Source of the DNA: Paenibacillus sp. FSL R5-0341
GTDB lineage: Bacteria; Bacillota; Bacilli; Paenibacillales; Paenibacillaceae
Length of the DNA stretch: 64,000 nt
Direction of reading: 5' to 3'
NCBI RefSeq assembly: GCF_037975235.1
Contig: NZ_CP150241.1
Coordinates: forward strand, 4,030,001 to 4,094,000
Shown: one piece after another, positions 43,380 through 53,551 of the stretch
Layout: each line of letters begins with the position of its first letter
Position numbering within the stretch: the stretch's first letter is position 1
Translations under genes and position numbers: made by a program
Notes under the pieces: model-generated
Databases searched by the model: none
What the model was told of the DNA's origin: nothing
Seen by the model: the letters and a program-made list of their open reading frames with translations, nothing else

Positions 43380-44575
43380 CCCAAGTCGCCTCCCGTGTAT
43401 TTCATGATGGATTCAACATCCTTGTCTCCACGTCCCGACAGACAGATGACCACAATATCGTCCGCTGTGAGTTCAGGCGCCAGTTTAACAACTTGGGCGA
43501 CCGCATGTGCGGACTCCAGAGCAGGAATGATTCCTTCTGTCCGGCATAGCAATTGCAGGGCATCCAGTGCCTCCTGATCTGTAATCGGTACATATTTTGC
43601 CCGTTCAATATCCTTGAGATAGGAATGCTCCGGACCAACACCCGGATAATCAAGTCCGGCCGAAATAGAGTGAGCTGGCTGAACCTGTCCATACTCATCC
43701 TGTAACAGATAACTCATAGATCCCTGGAATACACCATGCGTGCCTTTGGTCATCGTCGCAGCGTGATACTCGGTTTCGACCCCTTTGCCTGCGGCCTCAA
43801 CACCAACAAGCTTCACATCTTGGTCACCGATAAATGGATAGAACATCCCGATCGCATTACTTCCTCCACCAACAGCGGCTACAATCACATCCGGCAGACG
43901 TCCTTCGATCTCCTGAATCTGACGACGGGTTTCATCACCAATCACACGTTGGAAATTCCGCACCATCATCGGATATGGATGAGGACCAACCACGGATCCG
44001 AGCACATAAAACGTATCCTCCACATTGCTGACCCAGTAGCGAAGTGCTTCATTACCAGCATCCTTCAGTGTCCGTGTTCCGGACGTCACTGGAATCACTT
44101 CTGCTCCGAGCAGCTTCATCCGAAATACGTTTAACTGCTGACGCTCTGTATCTTCTTCACCCATAAATACTTTACATTCCAGTCCGAGCAATGCGGCTAC
44201 TGTCGCCGTTGCAACGCCATGTTGGCCTGCACCCGTTTCGGCAATGACTTTCTTTTTGCCCATCCGTTTCGCAAGTAAACCTTGTCCAATGGCGTTATTA
44301 ATTTTGTGCGCACCTGTATGATTCAGATCTTCACGTTTCAGATAAATTTTCGGTCCGCCCAATCGGCGTGATAATTGCTCTGCATGATACAATGGCGTTT
44401 CACGTCCAGAATACTCGCTCAGCAGATAGTTCAGTTCCTTGTTAAATTCCTCGTCTTCAGAGAAATGGCTATATGCCTCCTCCAGCTCTATGAGTGCGTT
44501 CATTAGTGTCTCAGGTACAAAGCGGCCTCCGAAGTGACCGAAACGCCCGTGTTGATCCGGCAATTGATGTGTCAT
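43376..44575 (-). CDS. trpB: Tryptophan synthase beta chain
   Basis: 399 residues. The PLP lysine lies in [28 protein letters not shown] and the phosphate-binding [13 protein letters not shown] are intact. It condenses indole with serine. It overlaps trpA and trpF by 4 bp each. Confidence 0.98.
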   Translation of the reverse strand: MTHQLPDQHGRFGHFGGRFVPETLMNALIELEEAYSHFSEDEEFNKELNYLLSEYSGRETPLYHAEQLSRRLGGPKIYLKREDLNHTGAHKINNAIGQGLLAKRMGKKKVIAETGAGQHGVATATVAALLGLECKVFMGEEDTERQQLNVFRMKLLGAEVIPVTSGTRTLKDAGNEALRYWVSNVEDTFYVLGSVVGPHPYPMMVRNFQRVIGDETRRQIQEIEGRLPDVIVAAVGGGSNAIGMFYPFIGDQDVKLVGVEAAGKGVETEYHAATMTKGTHGVFQGSMSYLLQDEYGQVQPAHSISAGLDYPGVGPEHSYLKDIERAKYVPITDQEALDALQLLCRTEGIIPALESAHAVAQVVKLAPELTADDIVVICLSGRGDKDVESIMKYTGGDLG

Positions 44576-45312
44576 GCCTGCTTCACCCTTTCTACGAATG
44601 CTGTAATTTTGGCCATATCCTTCACACCTTCAGTCTCCACGCCGCTGGATACATCGACGCCGAAAGGTGCATATGTCTGTATCAGTTGTTGTACATTGTC
44701 CGGCTGCAAACCTCCTGCAACAAACAGAGAGATTCCATGACTGTTCGCCCAATCGGCATAGGCAGGAATACGCTCCCAGGCAAACGTTTTGCCGGAGCCC
44801 CCTCCATATAGAGGATCATAGGTATCAAGCAATATCGCATCCACGAATTTATCGTAGGCATCAAGAGACCTTATGGCTGCATCATCAGCTTCCGGACCCG
44901 TTTCATCTTTGGGAAAAGAAAAAGCCTTGAATACTTCGGCATTCCACCGCTGCTTCACCTGCTGACAAAATTCCGCAGTCTCCTGTCCATGCAGTTGAAT
45001 AACATCGAGGTGAGCAATCTCCATAATGTGTTCCAGCTCTTCGAGCGTAGGATTCACAAATACACCCGCAAGCTTAGGCCGTTCATAGGCCGACCATTCG
45101 AATAGTACTGTTCTTAATGCAGCAGCCTGCTCGGGTTCGATTCGGCGGCGTGATTTGGCAAAAACAACACCAATGTAATCCACAGGCAAGTTTATCATCG
45201 ATTTTAGCACTTCAACGTCCTGAAGTCCACATATTTTTACGGCCGCTGGCAGCGGGTTTCTCAGTTCTGACATACTGTCGCCTGTGCCATCGTGTATGGA
45301 AGTATTCATCAT
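44572..45312 (-). CDS. trpF: Phosphoribosylanthranilate isomerase
   Basis: 246 residues. [12 protein letters not shown] at the start of the barrel, VGVF-type strand [11 protein letters not shown], and C-terminal [12 protein letters not shown] are typical. It performs the Amadori rearrangement to CdRP. Starts at 45312 and 45309 overlap the trpC stop; the core begins about 27 residues later, and a further in-frame ATG at 45273 is a possible alternative with a poorer ribosome binding site. Confidence 0.95.
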   Translation of the reverse strand: MMNTSIHDGTGDSMSELRNPLPAAVKICGLQDVEVLKSMINLPVDYIGVVFAKSRRRIEPEQAAALRTVLFEWSAYERPKLAGVFVNPTLEELEHIMEIAHLDVIQLHGQETAEFCQQVKQRWNAEVFKAFSFPKDETGPEADDAAIRSLDAYDKFVDAILLDTYDPLYGGGSGKTFAWERIPAYADWANSHGISLFVAGGLQPDNVQQLIQTYAPFGVDVSSGVETEGVKDMAKITAFVERVKQA

Positions 45313-46097
45313 TTGGGTCCCATCAGATCATATACAGCCGCCTCGACATCATCCTTGCGCATGAGATGCTCACCTACGAGAATACCATGAACACCGGCCT
45401 GAATCAGAGGTACTGTTGATTCTGGTCCGTCAATACCACTTTCGCTAATCAATGTGACGCCACTTGGAATCAATTCCATCAAATCCAGTGTCGTGTTCAG
45501 ACTGGTTTCGAATGTTTTCAAATTACGATTATTGATACCCACAAGGGTTGCCTGCGGAATTTTCAATACCTGCTCCAGCTCTGTCCGATCGTGGACTTCA
45601 ATCAAGGCGTCCAGCCCCAAACTTTTGGCGAATTCCAGATATTGACGAATTTGTTCTGGAGTCAGAATGCTGGCAATGAGTAGTACCGCGTCCGCACCCA
45701 GCAATCTTGCCTCGGCGATCTGTCGTTCATCTATAATAAAATCCTTACGCAATAGCGGAATGTTCACAGACTGATGAATGGCCTGCAAGTACTCGTTGCT
45801 CCCTTGAAAATACGACACATCCGTTAACACGGAGATGCAGTCTGCACCCGCTCGTTCATAAGCAGCAGCAATCTCTACCGGATGAAAATCCGGACGGATC
45901 AATCCTTTGGACGGCGAAGCCTTCTTCACTTCAGCAATAAGGCCGAGTTTGCGATTTCGTCCGCTCGATAATGCTTTTTCAAACCCACGGGTTGCGGGTA
46001 ATTGTTCGATTTTTTGGATAGCCTCATCCATGCGAAATGTTTGTGCCAGAACTTCAACTTCTTTATGTTTGGTTGCAACGATTCGATCAAGATACAT
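45309..46097 (-). CDS. trpC: Indole-3-glycerol-phosphate synthase
   Basis: 262 residues. IAEVKKASPSKGLIRPDFHP carries the catalytic lysine; LLRKDFIIDERQI, INNRNLKTFE and SESGIDGPE are family landmarks. It closes the indole ring from CdRP. The start lies 11 bp inside the trpD end and the stop overlaps trpF. Confidence 0.98.
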   Translation of the reverse strand: MYLDRIVATKHKEVEVLAQTFRMDEAIQKIEQLPATRGFEKALSSGRNRKLGLIAEVKKASPSKGLIRPDFHPVEIAAAYERAGADCISVLTDVSYFQGSNEYLQAIHQSVNIPLLRKDFIIDERQIAEARLLGADAVLLIASILTPEQIRQYLEFAKSLGLDALIEVHDRTELEQVLKIPQATLVGINNRNLKTFETSLNTTLDLMELIPSGVTLISESGIDGPESTVPLIQAGVHGILVGEHLMRKDDVEAAVYDLMGPK

Positions 46098-47178
46098 GAC
46101 TGTACGCCTCCGTTGTATGAATTAACTGTTCAAGCTTCCCGGCAGCTTTGCCCGAATCTACCGCTTCTGCGGCAAGTGTCACCCCTTCAGCAATGCTATC
46201 TGCAAGACCGGACACATAGATGCACGCTCCGGCATTCAATAGAACGACATCACGGTAGGCACTCTGCTCACCCTGGAAGATCCTCTTAATAATTTCGGCA
46301 TTCTGTGCCGCATCTCCTCCAAGTACCGCTTCGAGCGGATGCAGAGACAAGCCCATATCACGTGGATCAATATCATAGGTGTGCACTTGACCATTGCGAA
46401 GTTCAGATACCTGAGTTGGCGCCGAGATACTGATTTCATCCAGACCATCATGGCTGGCCACGACCAACGCTCTTTTGAGACCCAGACGATTCAGTACTTC
46501 AGCAATCATTGGCGTCCGGGAACGATCATACAGGCCAAGCAATTGGCGATCTGCTCCTGCAGGGTTGGTTAAAGGTCCGAGCATGTTGAAAATGGTACGA
46601 ACACCCAGCTCCTTTCTTGGTCCTGCCGCATGTCGCATGGAAGGGTGATATACCTGGGCAAAACAGAAACAGATTCCGATATCATCCAGACATTGTCTGG
46701 CCTGCTCACCGTTCAGATGGATATTTACACCGAGTGCCTCTAGTACATCTGCACTACCCGCTTTGCCTGAAGCTGAACGGTTGCCATGTTTGGCGACCCG
46801 AACTGAGACGGCCGAAGCAATGATCGCGGATGCTGTGGAAATGTTGAATTTGTGAATACCCGATCCACCTGTTCCACACGTGTCCAGCAAGCCGCTGCCA
46901 TCCGTGAGGATTCGTCCGCCCTGACCACGCATGGCTTCAGCAAAACCGGTGATCTCATCCACCGTTTCCCCCTTCATCCGCAGCGCCATCAGCAAACCTC
47001 CGATTTGAGCCGGCGTTGCCTCACCTCTCATGATCGAGTACATCAAATCTCGTGCTTCGGCTTGCTCCAGATGACCGCCCTCCAAAATCTTCGCCAGGCC
47101 ATTTTTCATGCCTTCCTCACGAGTAATCTCAGCAATAGGGGTTACAAGGTTCTCATTCATTATTGGGTTTATGTTCAT
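46087..47178 (-). CDS. trpD: Anthranilate phosphoribosyltransferase
   Basis: 363 residues. The PRPP-binding CGTGGSGIHKFN, KHGNRSASGKAGSADVLEALG and FAQVYHPSMRHA motifs are complete. It transfers phosphoribose to anthranilate. AGAGGAG lies 9 nt before the ATG at 47178, and the gap to trpE is 17 bp. No trpG (glutamine amidotransferase) follows trpE, as in B. subtilis, where the subunit is shared with folate synthesis. Confidence 0.97.
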   Translation of the reverse strand: MNINPIMNENLVTPIAEITREEGMKNGLAKILEGGHLEQAEARDLMYSIMRGEATPAQIGGLLMALRMKGETVDEITGFAEAMRGQGGRILTDGSGLLDTCGTGGSGIHKFNISTASAIIASAVSVRVAKHGNRSASGKAGSADVLEALGVNIHLNGEQARQCLDDIGICFCFAQVYHPSMRHAAGPRKELGVRTIFNMLGPLTNPAGADRQLLGLYDRSRTPMIAEVLNRLGLKRALVVASHDGLDEISISAPTQVSELRNGQVHTYDIDPRDMGLSLHPLEAVLGGDAAQNAEIIKRIFQGEQSAYRDVVLLNAGACIYVSGLADSIAEGVTLAAEAVDSGKAAGKLEQLIHTTEAYSHVS

Positions 47179-47195
47179 CTCCGGTCTCTCCTCTC

Positions 47196-48764
47196 TCAGT
47201 TCTTAGCGGCTGCTGGTGTGACAAAGTAGTCTGCATTTGCCAGTCTCAACGTGTTGTCCTTGTCTTTGGCAGGAAACATGGCTTCTGCTGTTCGAATCGC
47301 CTTGAGCAATGCTTTGGCTTTATTAACCGTTTCCTCATATTCATTCTCAGGCACAGAATCCCATACGATTCCCGCTCCGGCCTGTACATATGCTTTTCCT
47401 TTTTTGAAAATAATCGTACGAATCGTAATACAGGAGTCCATGTTACCCGAGAAACCGAGGTATCCGATTGCTCCTGCATAGGCACCACGTGCCTCTTTCT
47501 CCAGTTCCGCGATGATCTCCATTGCACGTAATTTCGGTGCACCGGATACGGTACCTGCTGGCAAGCATGAAAGGAAAGCATCAAAGAAATCCTTGTCTTC
47601 TCTTAACTCACCCGTAACGTTGGACACCATATGCATAACGTGAGAGTAACGTTCAATCTCCATGAACATGTCACACTTCACACTGCCGAAGCTGGATACC
47701 CGGCCCAGATCATTACGCCCAAGATCAACCAGCATCAGATGCTCCGCACGTTCCTTCTCATCCTGGAGCAGATCCGCAGCGAATGCACGATCTTCCGCTT
47801 CTGTCGCCCCTCTTGGACGTGTGCCTGCAATCGGTCGAGTCTCCACACGATTGCCGTCCACCTTGACCAGCGCTTCTGGCGAAGTGCCAACGATAATCTC
47901 ATCATCCATTTTGAGGTAGTACATGTAAGGAGATGGATTCAGCGTCCGAAGCACACGATACACGTGAAGTGGAGAAACCTCTGTATCAATGTGGAAACGC
48001 TGGGATAGTACCACTTGAAAAATATCACCTGCGCGAATGTATTCTTTGGCTTGCTCCACATTACCGATAAACTGCTCCTTCGTGAGATTGGAGCGGATAT
48101 CCCCCAGTTCCACGTCTCCCGGAATGGAGCGCGGATTCAGGTTCTCCCCTGGTCCTTGCTGCTGCAACCGTTCTGCGGCCTGCTCCAGCTTCTCCGAAGT
48201 CACTGCATATGCTTGCCGTATCTCATCATCTGTTGCACCGTCCTTGACGTGTACATTACCGACCAGCAGCATTTGCTGCTTCACATGGTCAAACACGATA
48301 ATCTGGTCACAGAACATAAAGCGAATGTCATCCATATTCAGGTCATCCAGCGCGTGAGCTGGAAGCTTCTCATAATACGACAGCAGATCGTATCCGAAGA
48401 ACCCAATTGCCCCACCTGTGAATGGCGGCAGTTCATCATCTTTCGGGCTGCGGTACTTACGCAGCAATGCTTTCAGTTCTTCAATCGGTTTGCCTGGTAA
48501 TTCACGGGTCTTCCCTGCTTCTTCTACAACAATCCGGCCTTTCTTCGCCGAAATCATCAGGAACGGATCTGTACCGATGAACGAGTATCTCGCCCATTGG
48601 ATACCACCCTCTACACTTTCCAGCAGGAATGCACGGTCGTTGTCAGCATAACGGCGGAATATTCGAATTGGGGTCTCCATGTCTGCAAGAATCCGTTTGA
48701 CTACCGGAATCAGATTATACTCATTCGACATTTTCAGTACTTGATTAACGTTTGGCGTTATCAT
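47196..48764 (-). CDS. trpE: Anthranilate synthase component I
   Basis: 522 residues. The N-terminal LLESVEGGIQWARYSFIG contains the tryptophan feedback site. The chorismate-binding C-terminal half has FQVVLSQRF, SPEALVKVDGNRVETRPIAGTRPRG, DLGRNDLGRVS and GTVSGAPKLRAMEII. First trp gene. I chose the ATG at 48764, with AAAGGA 9 nt upstream; an earlier in-frame ATG at 48806 lies next to the leader terminator. Confidence 0.97.
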   Translation of the reverse strand: MITPNVNQVLKMSNEYNLIPVVKRILADMETPIRIFRRYADNDRAFLLESVEGGIQWARYSFIGTDPFLMISAKKGRIVVEEAGKTRELPGKPIEELKALLRKYRSPKDDELPPFTGGAIGFFGYDLLSYYEKLPAHALDDLNMDDIRFMFCDQIIVFDHVKQQMLLVGNVHVKDGATDDEIRQAYAVTSEKLEQAAERLQQQGPGENLNPRSIPGDVELGDIRSNLTKEQFIGNVEQAKEYIRAGDIFQVVLSQRFHIDTEVSPLHVYRVLRTLNPSPYMYYLKMDDEIIVGTSPEALVKVDGNRVETRPIAGTRPRGATEAEDRAFAADLLQDEKERAEHLMLVDLGRNDLGRVSSFGSVKCDMFMEIERYSHVMHMVSNVTGELREDKDFFDAFLSCLPAGTVSGAPKLRAMEIIAELEKEARGAYAGAIGYLGFSGNMDSCITIRTIIFKKGKAYVQAGAGIVWDSVPENEYEETVNKAKALLKAIRTAEAMFPAKDKDNTLRLANADYFVTPAAAKN

Positions 48765-48812
48765 CAGATCACGTCCTTTCAGATTTAGGTAGAAGAAGCA
48801 ATTCAATATACG

Positions 48813-48842
48813 AAAAAAACCTCTACCATCAGGTAGAGGTTT
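48813..48842 (-). terminator. Strong terminator about 50 nt upstream of trpE (second leader terminator)
   Basis: On the minus strand AAACCTCTACC and GGTAGAGGTTT pair around a 4-nt loop, followed by TTTTT. It lies between the trp promoter and trpE, so transcription must pass it. Confidence 0.88.
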
Positions 48843-49047
48843 GGTTATAAGCTGTATTTAACAGGGTGATGCTTCATAAATAACAAGTCCCTATACTGCG
48901 CTGTCGGATTATTCACAGGTTGCTGAACTGATGCATCTCACATCATGCAATCGGGAAAAATAAATCAGTTATAACACTTCAACTACTCATTCCAGTATTT
49001 CATAAAATACGGGAACGTGCGTTATTCGTGTTATATCCAAATATATC
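48843..49047 (-). promoter_or_regulatory. trp leader segment between the two terminators
   Basis: About 200 nt with a small GTATTT/AAATAC hairpin near 49000 and a GATGCATC palindrome near 48935. I see no promoter, no coding frame with a ribosome binding site and no second TRAP site. Confidence 0.5.
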
Positions 49048-49076
49048 AAAACAAAACGTGTCCCAAGACACATTTG
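49048..49076 (-). terminator. Candidate TRAP-controlled attenuator of the trp operon
   Basis: On the minus strand AAATGTGTC and GACACGTTT pair (one G-U) around TTGG, with a TTTTGTTTT tail. It ends about 150-175 nt after the predicted trp transcription start, similar to the attenuator distance in B. subtilis. Confidence 0.65.
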
Positions 49077-49163
49077 CTTCCCTGCTCCTGTTACCTATTC
49101 CGTAGCACGACGTACCGTGAATCAGTTGACCGGTTTCTGTTGCCCCGGTTACCACCCACTGGA

Positions 49164-49218
49164 CTCTGCTATATACTCCACTAGCTCAGCTGCTCTCAGC
49201 TCAATCTCTACTCTACTC
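49164..49218 (-). promoter_or_regulatory. TRAP binding site: eleven NAG triplets in the trp leader
   Basis: On the minus strand, triplets start at 49218, 49213, 49208, 49202, 49197, 49192, 49187, 49183, 49178, 49171 and 49166: eight GAG, two TAG and one CAG. Spacers are 2,2,3,2,2,2,1,2,4,2 nt. Eleven triplets match the 11-subunit TRAP ring, whose gene is at 58679-58900. Confidence 0.92.
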
Positions 49219-49229
49219 AACTGGTTCTC

Positions 49230-49258
49230 ACTATACATCATTATGATCGGTTTGACAA
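49230..49258 (-). promoter_or_regulatory. Internal trp operon promoter
   Basis: TTGTCA (49253-49258), a 17-bp spacer and TATAGT (49230-49235) on the minus strand, beginning 10 bp after the aroH stop. The predicted start is near 49223, just before the TRAP triplets. Confidence 0.85.
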
Positions 49259-49267
49259 CCCACTTAC

Positions 49268-49645
49268 TTAAGAGCCAGAAGGTGCTGCCAAATCCGGACG
49301 TAATGCCTGTGCACCGTTCAGATACACATGGTTGATTTCATTCTGAGCTTTGTTCGTATTCACATGCACCATGAAACGAATACACTGTGCCAAGGCACCT
49401 TTAACAGGAACCTCCAGTGCACACATTAGTGGTACCAGTTCCCAGCCATCCAGTTGGCGAATAGCTTTTGCCGGGAAAGCAGCATCCAGATCCCCGGTTA
49501 ATGTAATCCACACACTGCAGATATCTTCCGGTTGGATCTCATTGCGATCTACGATCTCCTGCAACAATACAGCCGTTTCCTTCAAAATCTGTTCTTCGTT
49601 GTTCTGCGTGACTGTTGTAGCCCCGCGAATTCCCCGTGTGACCAT
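49268..49645 (-). CDS. aroH: Chorismate mutase, AroH class
   Basis: 125 residues, trimeric pseudo-alpha/beta-barrel type. MVTRGIRGATTVTQNNEEQI carries the active-site Arg7, CALEVPVKGALAQCIRFMVHVN the Arg/Cys region. It converts chorismate to prephenate, supplying TyrA encoded at the other end of the block. It lies 5 bp after aroB, with the trp promoter immediately downstream. Confidence 0.97.
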   Translation of the reverse strand: MVTRGIRGATTVTQNNEEQILKETAVLLQEIVDRNEIQPEDICSVWITLTGDLDAAFPAKAIRQLDGWELVPLMCALEVPVKGALAQCIRFMVHVNTNKAQNEINHVYLNGAQALRPDLAAPSGS

Positions 49646-49650
49646 TGCTG

Positions 49651-50745
49651 TTATTCTCCCTTCCTGAGCATTTCAATGACGTCCCGAACTGCCGACACAG
49701 GTACGTCCTTCACAATTCTTGCAGCCCCAATCCGATCAGGAATGATGAACACCATATGACCTTCACGGAACTTTTTGTCATGCATCATCGCTTCCATTAA
49801 TGCATCCGTGTCGAGATGTGCAGGCATCGTTGTTGGAAGGCGAAGTGAACGCAACATGCGGACCGTATCTTCATAGAGCCCTGTTGGCGCACCAAGCTTC
49901 TCACCAAGCAATGCTGATCCAGCCATACCTATGGAGATCGCTTCTCCGTGCAGGAACTCTCCGTAGCCGGCAATCGCTTCAATGGCATGACCAATCGTAT
50001 GTCCCAAGTTCAACAACGCACGTTCTCCATTTTCACGTTCGTCTCTGGATACAATCTCTGCCTTAATACCACATCCACGCTCCAAACCGTATCCCAGTGC
50101 TTCCGGATTAAGCGCAAGCAACTCTTCCGCATGCTCCTCACACCAATGTGCAAAAGCCTCATCACGGATCAGTCCGTGCTTCAGCATCTCTGACAAACCT
50201 GCCGAAACATCTCGTGGCGGCAAGGATTGAAGTGTATCCACATCATAGAGTACAAGTTCGGGCTGGTGGAATGCACCGATCATATTTTTGGCCAGCGGAT
50301 GGTTGACAGCTACCTTGCCGCCCACACTGCTGTCATGCGCCAAAATCGTTGTAGGTACTTGAACAAACTTGATTCCACGCATATATGTAGCGGCAACAAA
50401 GCCAGCCAGATCACCTACGACACCCCCACCCAGGGCCAAAATCGCAGAACTCCGATCCAGTTTGCCTTCGATCGCAACAGTCATCATATCGTGATATACC
50501 GAAAGGGATTTCGATGTTTCACCAGAGGGGACAACCGCCGATACGACTGTATAACCAGCCGTACGCAGCGTTTGCTCCAAACCTGACAAGTATTTGGGAG
50601 CCACATTTTCGTCTGTTATGATGAGTAACGGGCTCTTCTTGGTCAAGCCATATTGCTCAAAATATTGAGGGGCTTGCGCCAAGAGGCCGCTACCAATCAG
50701 AATCGGATATGATCGTTCCTCCAACTGTACCGTCAGCTGACGCAT
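49651..50745 (-). CDS. aroB: 3-dehydroquinate synthase
   Basis: 364 residues. The NAD-binding GGGVVGDLAGFVAATYMRGI and the zinc-site segments KVAVNHPLAKNMIGAFHQP, NLGHTIGHAIE and LHGEAISIGM are intact. It performs the second shikimate step. I chose the ATG at 50745, directly after the aroC stop (TAATATG), with GGAG 10 nt upstream; the long open extension into aroC is not credible. Confidence 0.97.
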   Translation of the reverse strand: MRQLTVQLEERSYPILIGSGLLAQAPQYFEQYGLTKKSPLLIITDENVAPKYLSGLEQTLRTAGYTVVSAVVPSGETSKSLSVYHDMMTVAIEGKLDRSSAILALGGGVVGDLAGFVAATYMRGIKFVQVPTTILAHDSSVGGKVAVNHPLAKNMIGAFHQPELVLYDVDTLQSLPPRDVSAGLSEMLKHGLIRDEAFAHWCEEHAEELLALNPEALGYGLERGCGIKAEIVSRDERENGERALLNLGHTIGHAIEAIAGYGEFLHGEAISIGMAGSALLGEKLGAPTGLYEDTVRMLRSLRLPTTMPAHLDTDALMEAMMHDKKFREGHMVFIIPDRIGAARIVKDVPVSAVRDVIEMLRKGE

Positions 50746-50746
50746 A

Positions 50747-51916
50747 TTAGTAATTCTCCAGTTGAGCGTTATAGCTGGCAACGTTCGCACGGATCTCTTC
50801 CATGGAATCCCCGCCGAATTTCTCCAGGAATGCTTTAGCAATTTCCCATGCTACGACATGCTCCATAACCACACTTGCTGCGGGTACAGCACAAGCGTCT
50901 GAGCGCTCAACCTGAGCCGTAAATGCTTCTTTCGTATCAATATCAACACTTTGCAGTGGCTTATACAACGTTGGGATCGGCTTCATCACACCACGTACTA
51001 CCACTGGCATCCCGTTCGTCATACCACCTTCGAATCCACCCAGACGGTTGGTTGCCCGGTGGTAGCCGCGCTCATCCGTATGCATGATTTCATCATGTAC
51101 CTGTGATCCACGAATGACTCCGGCTTCGAATCCGATACCAATTTCTACACCTTTGAATGCATTAATGGACATTACGCCTTGTGCGATTCTTGCGTCCAGC
51201 TTGCGATCGTATTGAACATAACTTCCCAAACCAACAGGTACGCCTTCAACGATACATTCCACTATTCCTCCGATGGAATCGCCTTCCTGTTTGATCTGGT
51301 CAATGTAGGCTTCCATCTTCTTCTCTGTATCAGCATCTGTGACACGTACTGAGGAAGCTTCTGTCACTGCAATCAGTTCATCAATCGGAAGGTCCTGATA
51401 AGGAGCTTCAATCTCTCCAATCCGAAGTACACGTCCCGCTACCTTGATTCCGAATTCAGCCAGGAACTGACGTGCAATGGCACCACATGCCACACGTACC
51501 GTTGTCTCACGCGCACTGGAGCGCTCCAGTACGTTACGCAAGTCTTTGAGATTATACTTGAGTCCACCGTTCAGATCGGCGTGTCCGGGACGCGGACGAT
51601 GAACGCGACGTTTCTCTTCGTCACTGCCTTCAATTGGCTCAATATTCATAATGTTCTGCCAATGTTTCCAGTCGTTATTTTGAACAACCAGCGCTACTGG
51701 AGCACCTGTTGTATATCCGTGACGGATACCACCAACGAAATTGGCCTGATCCTTCTCGATCTGCATCCGGCGTCCACGACCATATCCCTTTTGGCGGCGG
51801 TGAAGCTGGAAATTCAGTTCTTCAAAGTCAATCGTTAAATTACTTGGCAATCCTTCAATAATAGCGGTCAATTGGGGTCCGTGCGTCTCCCCTGCGGTTA
51901 AATAGCGTAAACTCAT
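50747..51916 (-). CDS. aroC: Chorismate synthase
   Basis: 389 residues. The signatures [31 protein letters not shown], the FMN-binding [18 protein letters not shown] and [13 protein letters not shown] are complete. It makes chorismate from EPSP using reduced FMN. The ATG at 51916 is preceded by AAAGGGGGAA. It is called aroF in B. subtilis. First gene behind the promoter at 51979-52007. Confidence 0.97.
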   Translation of the reverse strand: MSLRYLTAGETHGPQLTAIIEGLPSNLTIDFEELNFQLHRRQKGYGRGRRMQIEKDQANFVGGIRHGYTTGAPVALVVQNNDWKHWQNIMNIEPIEGSDEEKRRVHRPRPGHADLNGGLKYNLKDLRNVLERSSARETTVRVACGAIARQFLAEFGIKVAGRVLRIGEIEAPYQDLPIDELIAVTEASSVRVTDADTEKKMEAYIDQIKQEGDSIGGIVECIVEGVPVGLGSYVQYDRKLDARIAQGVMSINAFKGVEIGIGFEAGVIRGSQVHDEIMHTDERGYHRATNRLGGFEGGMTNGMPVVVRGVMKPIPTLYKPLQSVDIDTKEAFTAQVERSDACAVPAASVVMEHVVAWEIAKAFLEKFGGDSMEEIRANVASYNAQLENY

Positions 51917-51978
51917 AATACGTTCCCCCTTTAAACTGTTAAACTTCACATTGCTAAAATCCCATAATTTCTTTGCTT

Positions 51979-52027
51979 ATTATAGTATAGCTGACCCGCT
52001 TTGACAAGAAAGCTGGCTCTTTCTTGT
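51979..52027 (-). promoter_or_regulatory. aroC promoter with a palindrome over the -35 region
   Basis: On the minus strand TTGTCA (52002-52007), a 17-bp spacer and TATAAT (51979-51984). A 24-bp palindrome with perfect 9-bp arms, ACAAGAAAG-N6-CTTTCTTGT (52004-52027), overlaps the -35 edge. It could be an operator or part of the end of the cheR transcript. Confidence 0.8.
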
Positions 52028-52044
52028 ATTAGATATACAAATAA

Positions 52045-52077
52045 CCGCCTGAACACATGTACATGTGCCTCAGACGG
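52045..52077 (-). terminator. Hairpin after cheR
   Basis: On the minus strand CCGTCTGA and TCAGGCGG pair (one G-U) and enclose CACATGTACATGTG, itself a palindrome; the tail is TTATTTG. A plausible but U-poor terminator ending the ndk-cheR side before aroC. Confidence 0.65.
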
Positions 52078-52094
52078 CTCAACAACCAATATGA

Positions 52095-52889
52095 TTATTT
52101 CTTCCGATAGAAGAATGTCTCTGCTGTCTCCAGACCATATTGTCCCGGGGAGAAGATCTGCTCTGTACTGCCCACAAACAAAATACCGCCTGGACGCAAA
52201 CTTGCTGCAAATTTGTGATACAACAGGTTTTTGGCTTCCTCGGTAAAATAGATCATGACATTCCGACACACAATCAGATCGTATCCATCGTCAAAACGGT
52301 CCACGAGCAAATTTTGTTTCATGAACTTGATCGAATTTTTGAGTTGCTCATCAATACGGTATACCAAGCCATCCTGCTTGAAGTAACGGTTCGCCGTTTC
52401 CTTTGGCACATCCTTAAGTGAGCGTTCCATATAACGCCCTTCCTTGGCTTTGGCCAATGCACCTTCATCCAGATCACTTGCCGTAATGGAGCTATCCTTC
52501 AAAATTCCCATCGTGTCCAGAATCATGGCGAGTGTATAAGGTTCTTCACCTGTTGAACAGGCTGCACTCCAGACTTTGACACGTCGCTTGGAGCCCAGCA
52601 GCTCAGGCAGAATCTCGTCCCGCAGTACTTCCCAACGATTGGGATTACGCCAGAATTCCGACACGTTAATCGTCATACGATCAAGAAACTCGTAGAACAA
52701 GGATTTATCTTTCTGCATAGCATCAAAAAAGTTAGAAAATGTATGAAACCCGTTTTTGTTGCGAAGTGTGGTCAGCCTTCTTTTCATCTGGCCTTCCTTG
52801 TATTGAGCAAGATCAATGCCTGTGCTCTCTTTGATTTTACGAATGAATCCGGTGTAATCCGGGTCTAGTAGTTGTTCTTGCTCCAGCAT
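52095..52889 (-). CDS. cheR: Chemotaxis protein methyltransferase CheR
   Basis: 264 residues. The N-terminal helical CheR_N part precedes the SAM domain with [19 protein letters not shown], and [17 protein letters not shown] is the typical motif preceding FVGSTE. It methylates glutamates on chemoreceptors for adaptation. The neighbours ndk and aroC replicate the B. subtilis order. Confidence 0.96.
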   Translation of the reverse strand: MLEQEQLLDPDYTGFIRKIKESTGIDLAQYKEGQMKRRLTTLRNKNGFHTFSNFFDAMQKDKSLFYEFLDRMTINVSEFWRNPNRWEVLRDEILPELLGSKRRVKVWSAACSTGEEPYTLAMILDTMGILKDSSITASDLDEGALAKAKEGRYMERSLKDVPKETANRYFKQDGLVYRIDEQLKNSIKFMKQNLLVDRFDDGYDLIVCRNVMIYFTEEAKNLLYHKFAASLRPGGILFVGSTEQIFSPGQYGLETAETFFYRKK

Positions 52890-52914
52890 CGTGTATCACC
52901 CTTTTGGCTAATAA

Positions 52915-53358
52915 TTACAACCAGGCTGCGATGCTCTTGTCGTATACCACCAGTTCATCTGAAGCAAAGAAATTTGCTGCTTCACGGGAAGCACTTTCCG
53001 GTGAATCTGCCCCATGAATCAGATTATGTGGTGTGTGGCTGGCGAAGTCTCCGCGAATGGTCCCCGGAGCAGCTTCCTTCACATTGGTTTTCCCGATGAC
53101 GATGCGCGCAAGCGCCACAATATCGTCCCCTTCCCACACCATGGCAAATACAGGCCCAGATGTGATAAAACGAACCAAATCATCGAAAAACGGTTTGCCC
53201 TCATGTTCAGCATAATGGCGCTTTGCCTGATCCTCAGACATCTGCACCAGTTTGCCTGCCACCAACTTAAATCCTTTGTCTTCCAGACGGCTAATAATTC
53301 GACCGATCAATCCACGCTGCACACCATCCGGCTTCACCATCAAAAATGTACGATCCAT
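52915..53358 (-). CDS. ndk: Nucleoside diphosphate kinase
   Basis: 147 residues. [18 protein letters not shown] at the start, the active-site region [22 protein letters not shown] with the phosphorylated His (NLIHG), and [10 protein letters not shown] are diagnostic. It balances NTP pools. The ATG at 53358 follows GAGGAG; a longer frame begins at 53373. Confidence 0.97.
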   Translation of the reverse strand: MDRTFLMVKPDGVQRGLIGRIISRLEDKGFKLVAGKLVQMSEDQAKRHYAEHEGKPFFDDLVRFITSGPVFAMVWEGDDIVALARIVIGKTNVKEAAPGTIRGDFASHTPHNLIHGADSPESASREAANFFASDELVVYDKSIAAWL

Positions 53359-53551
53359 CAGCTCACTCCTCACTCACGGTTCAAAGTTAATCACTATGTA
53401 AACGCAATCCCTCTGATTGTAACATACATGTCCAAATCCTCCCAATGAGGAATTTCACATGTCTGTTCATCTTCGCGTATGAGTACCTGTGTCAGACCCG
53501 ATCAACTATGCGCTGTCCATTCCAACATGTGAGTCGAAGGTTATACAAAAT

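Noticed and set aside
49140-49160. T-box-like GGGTGGTAACC sequence in the trp leader
   Set aside because: Has an extra base relative to GGTGGNACC, is not next to a terminator arm, and no specifier stem was found; the TRAP triplets explain the leader better.
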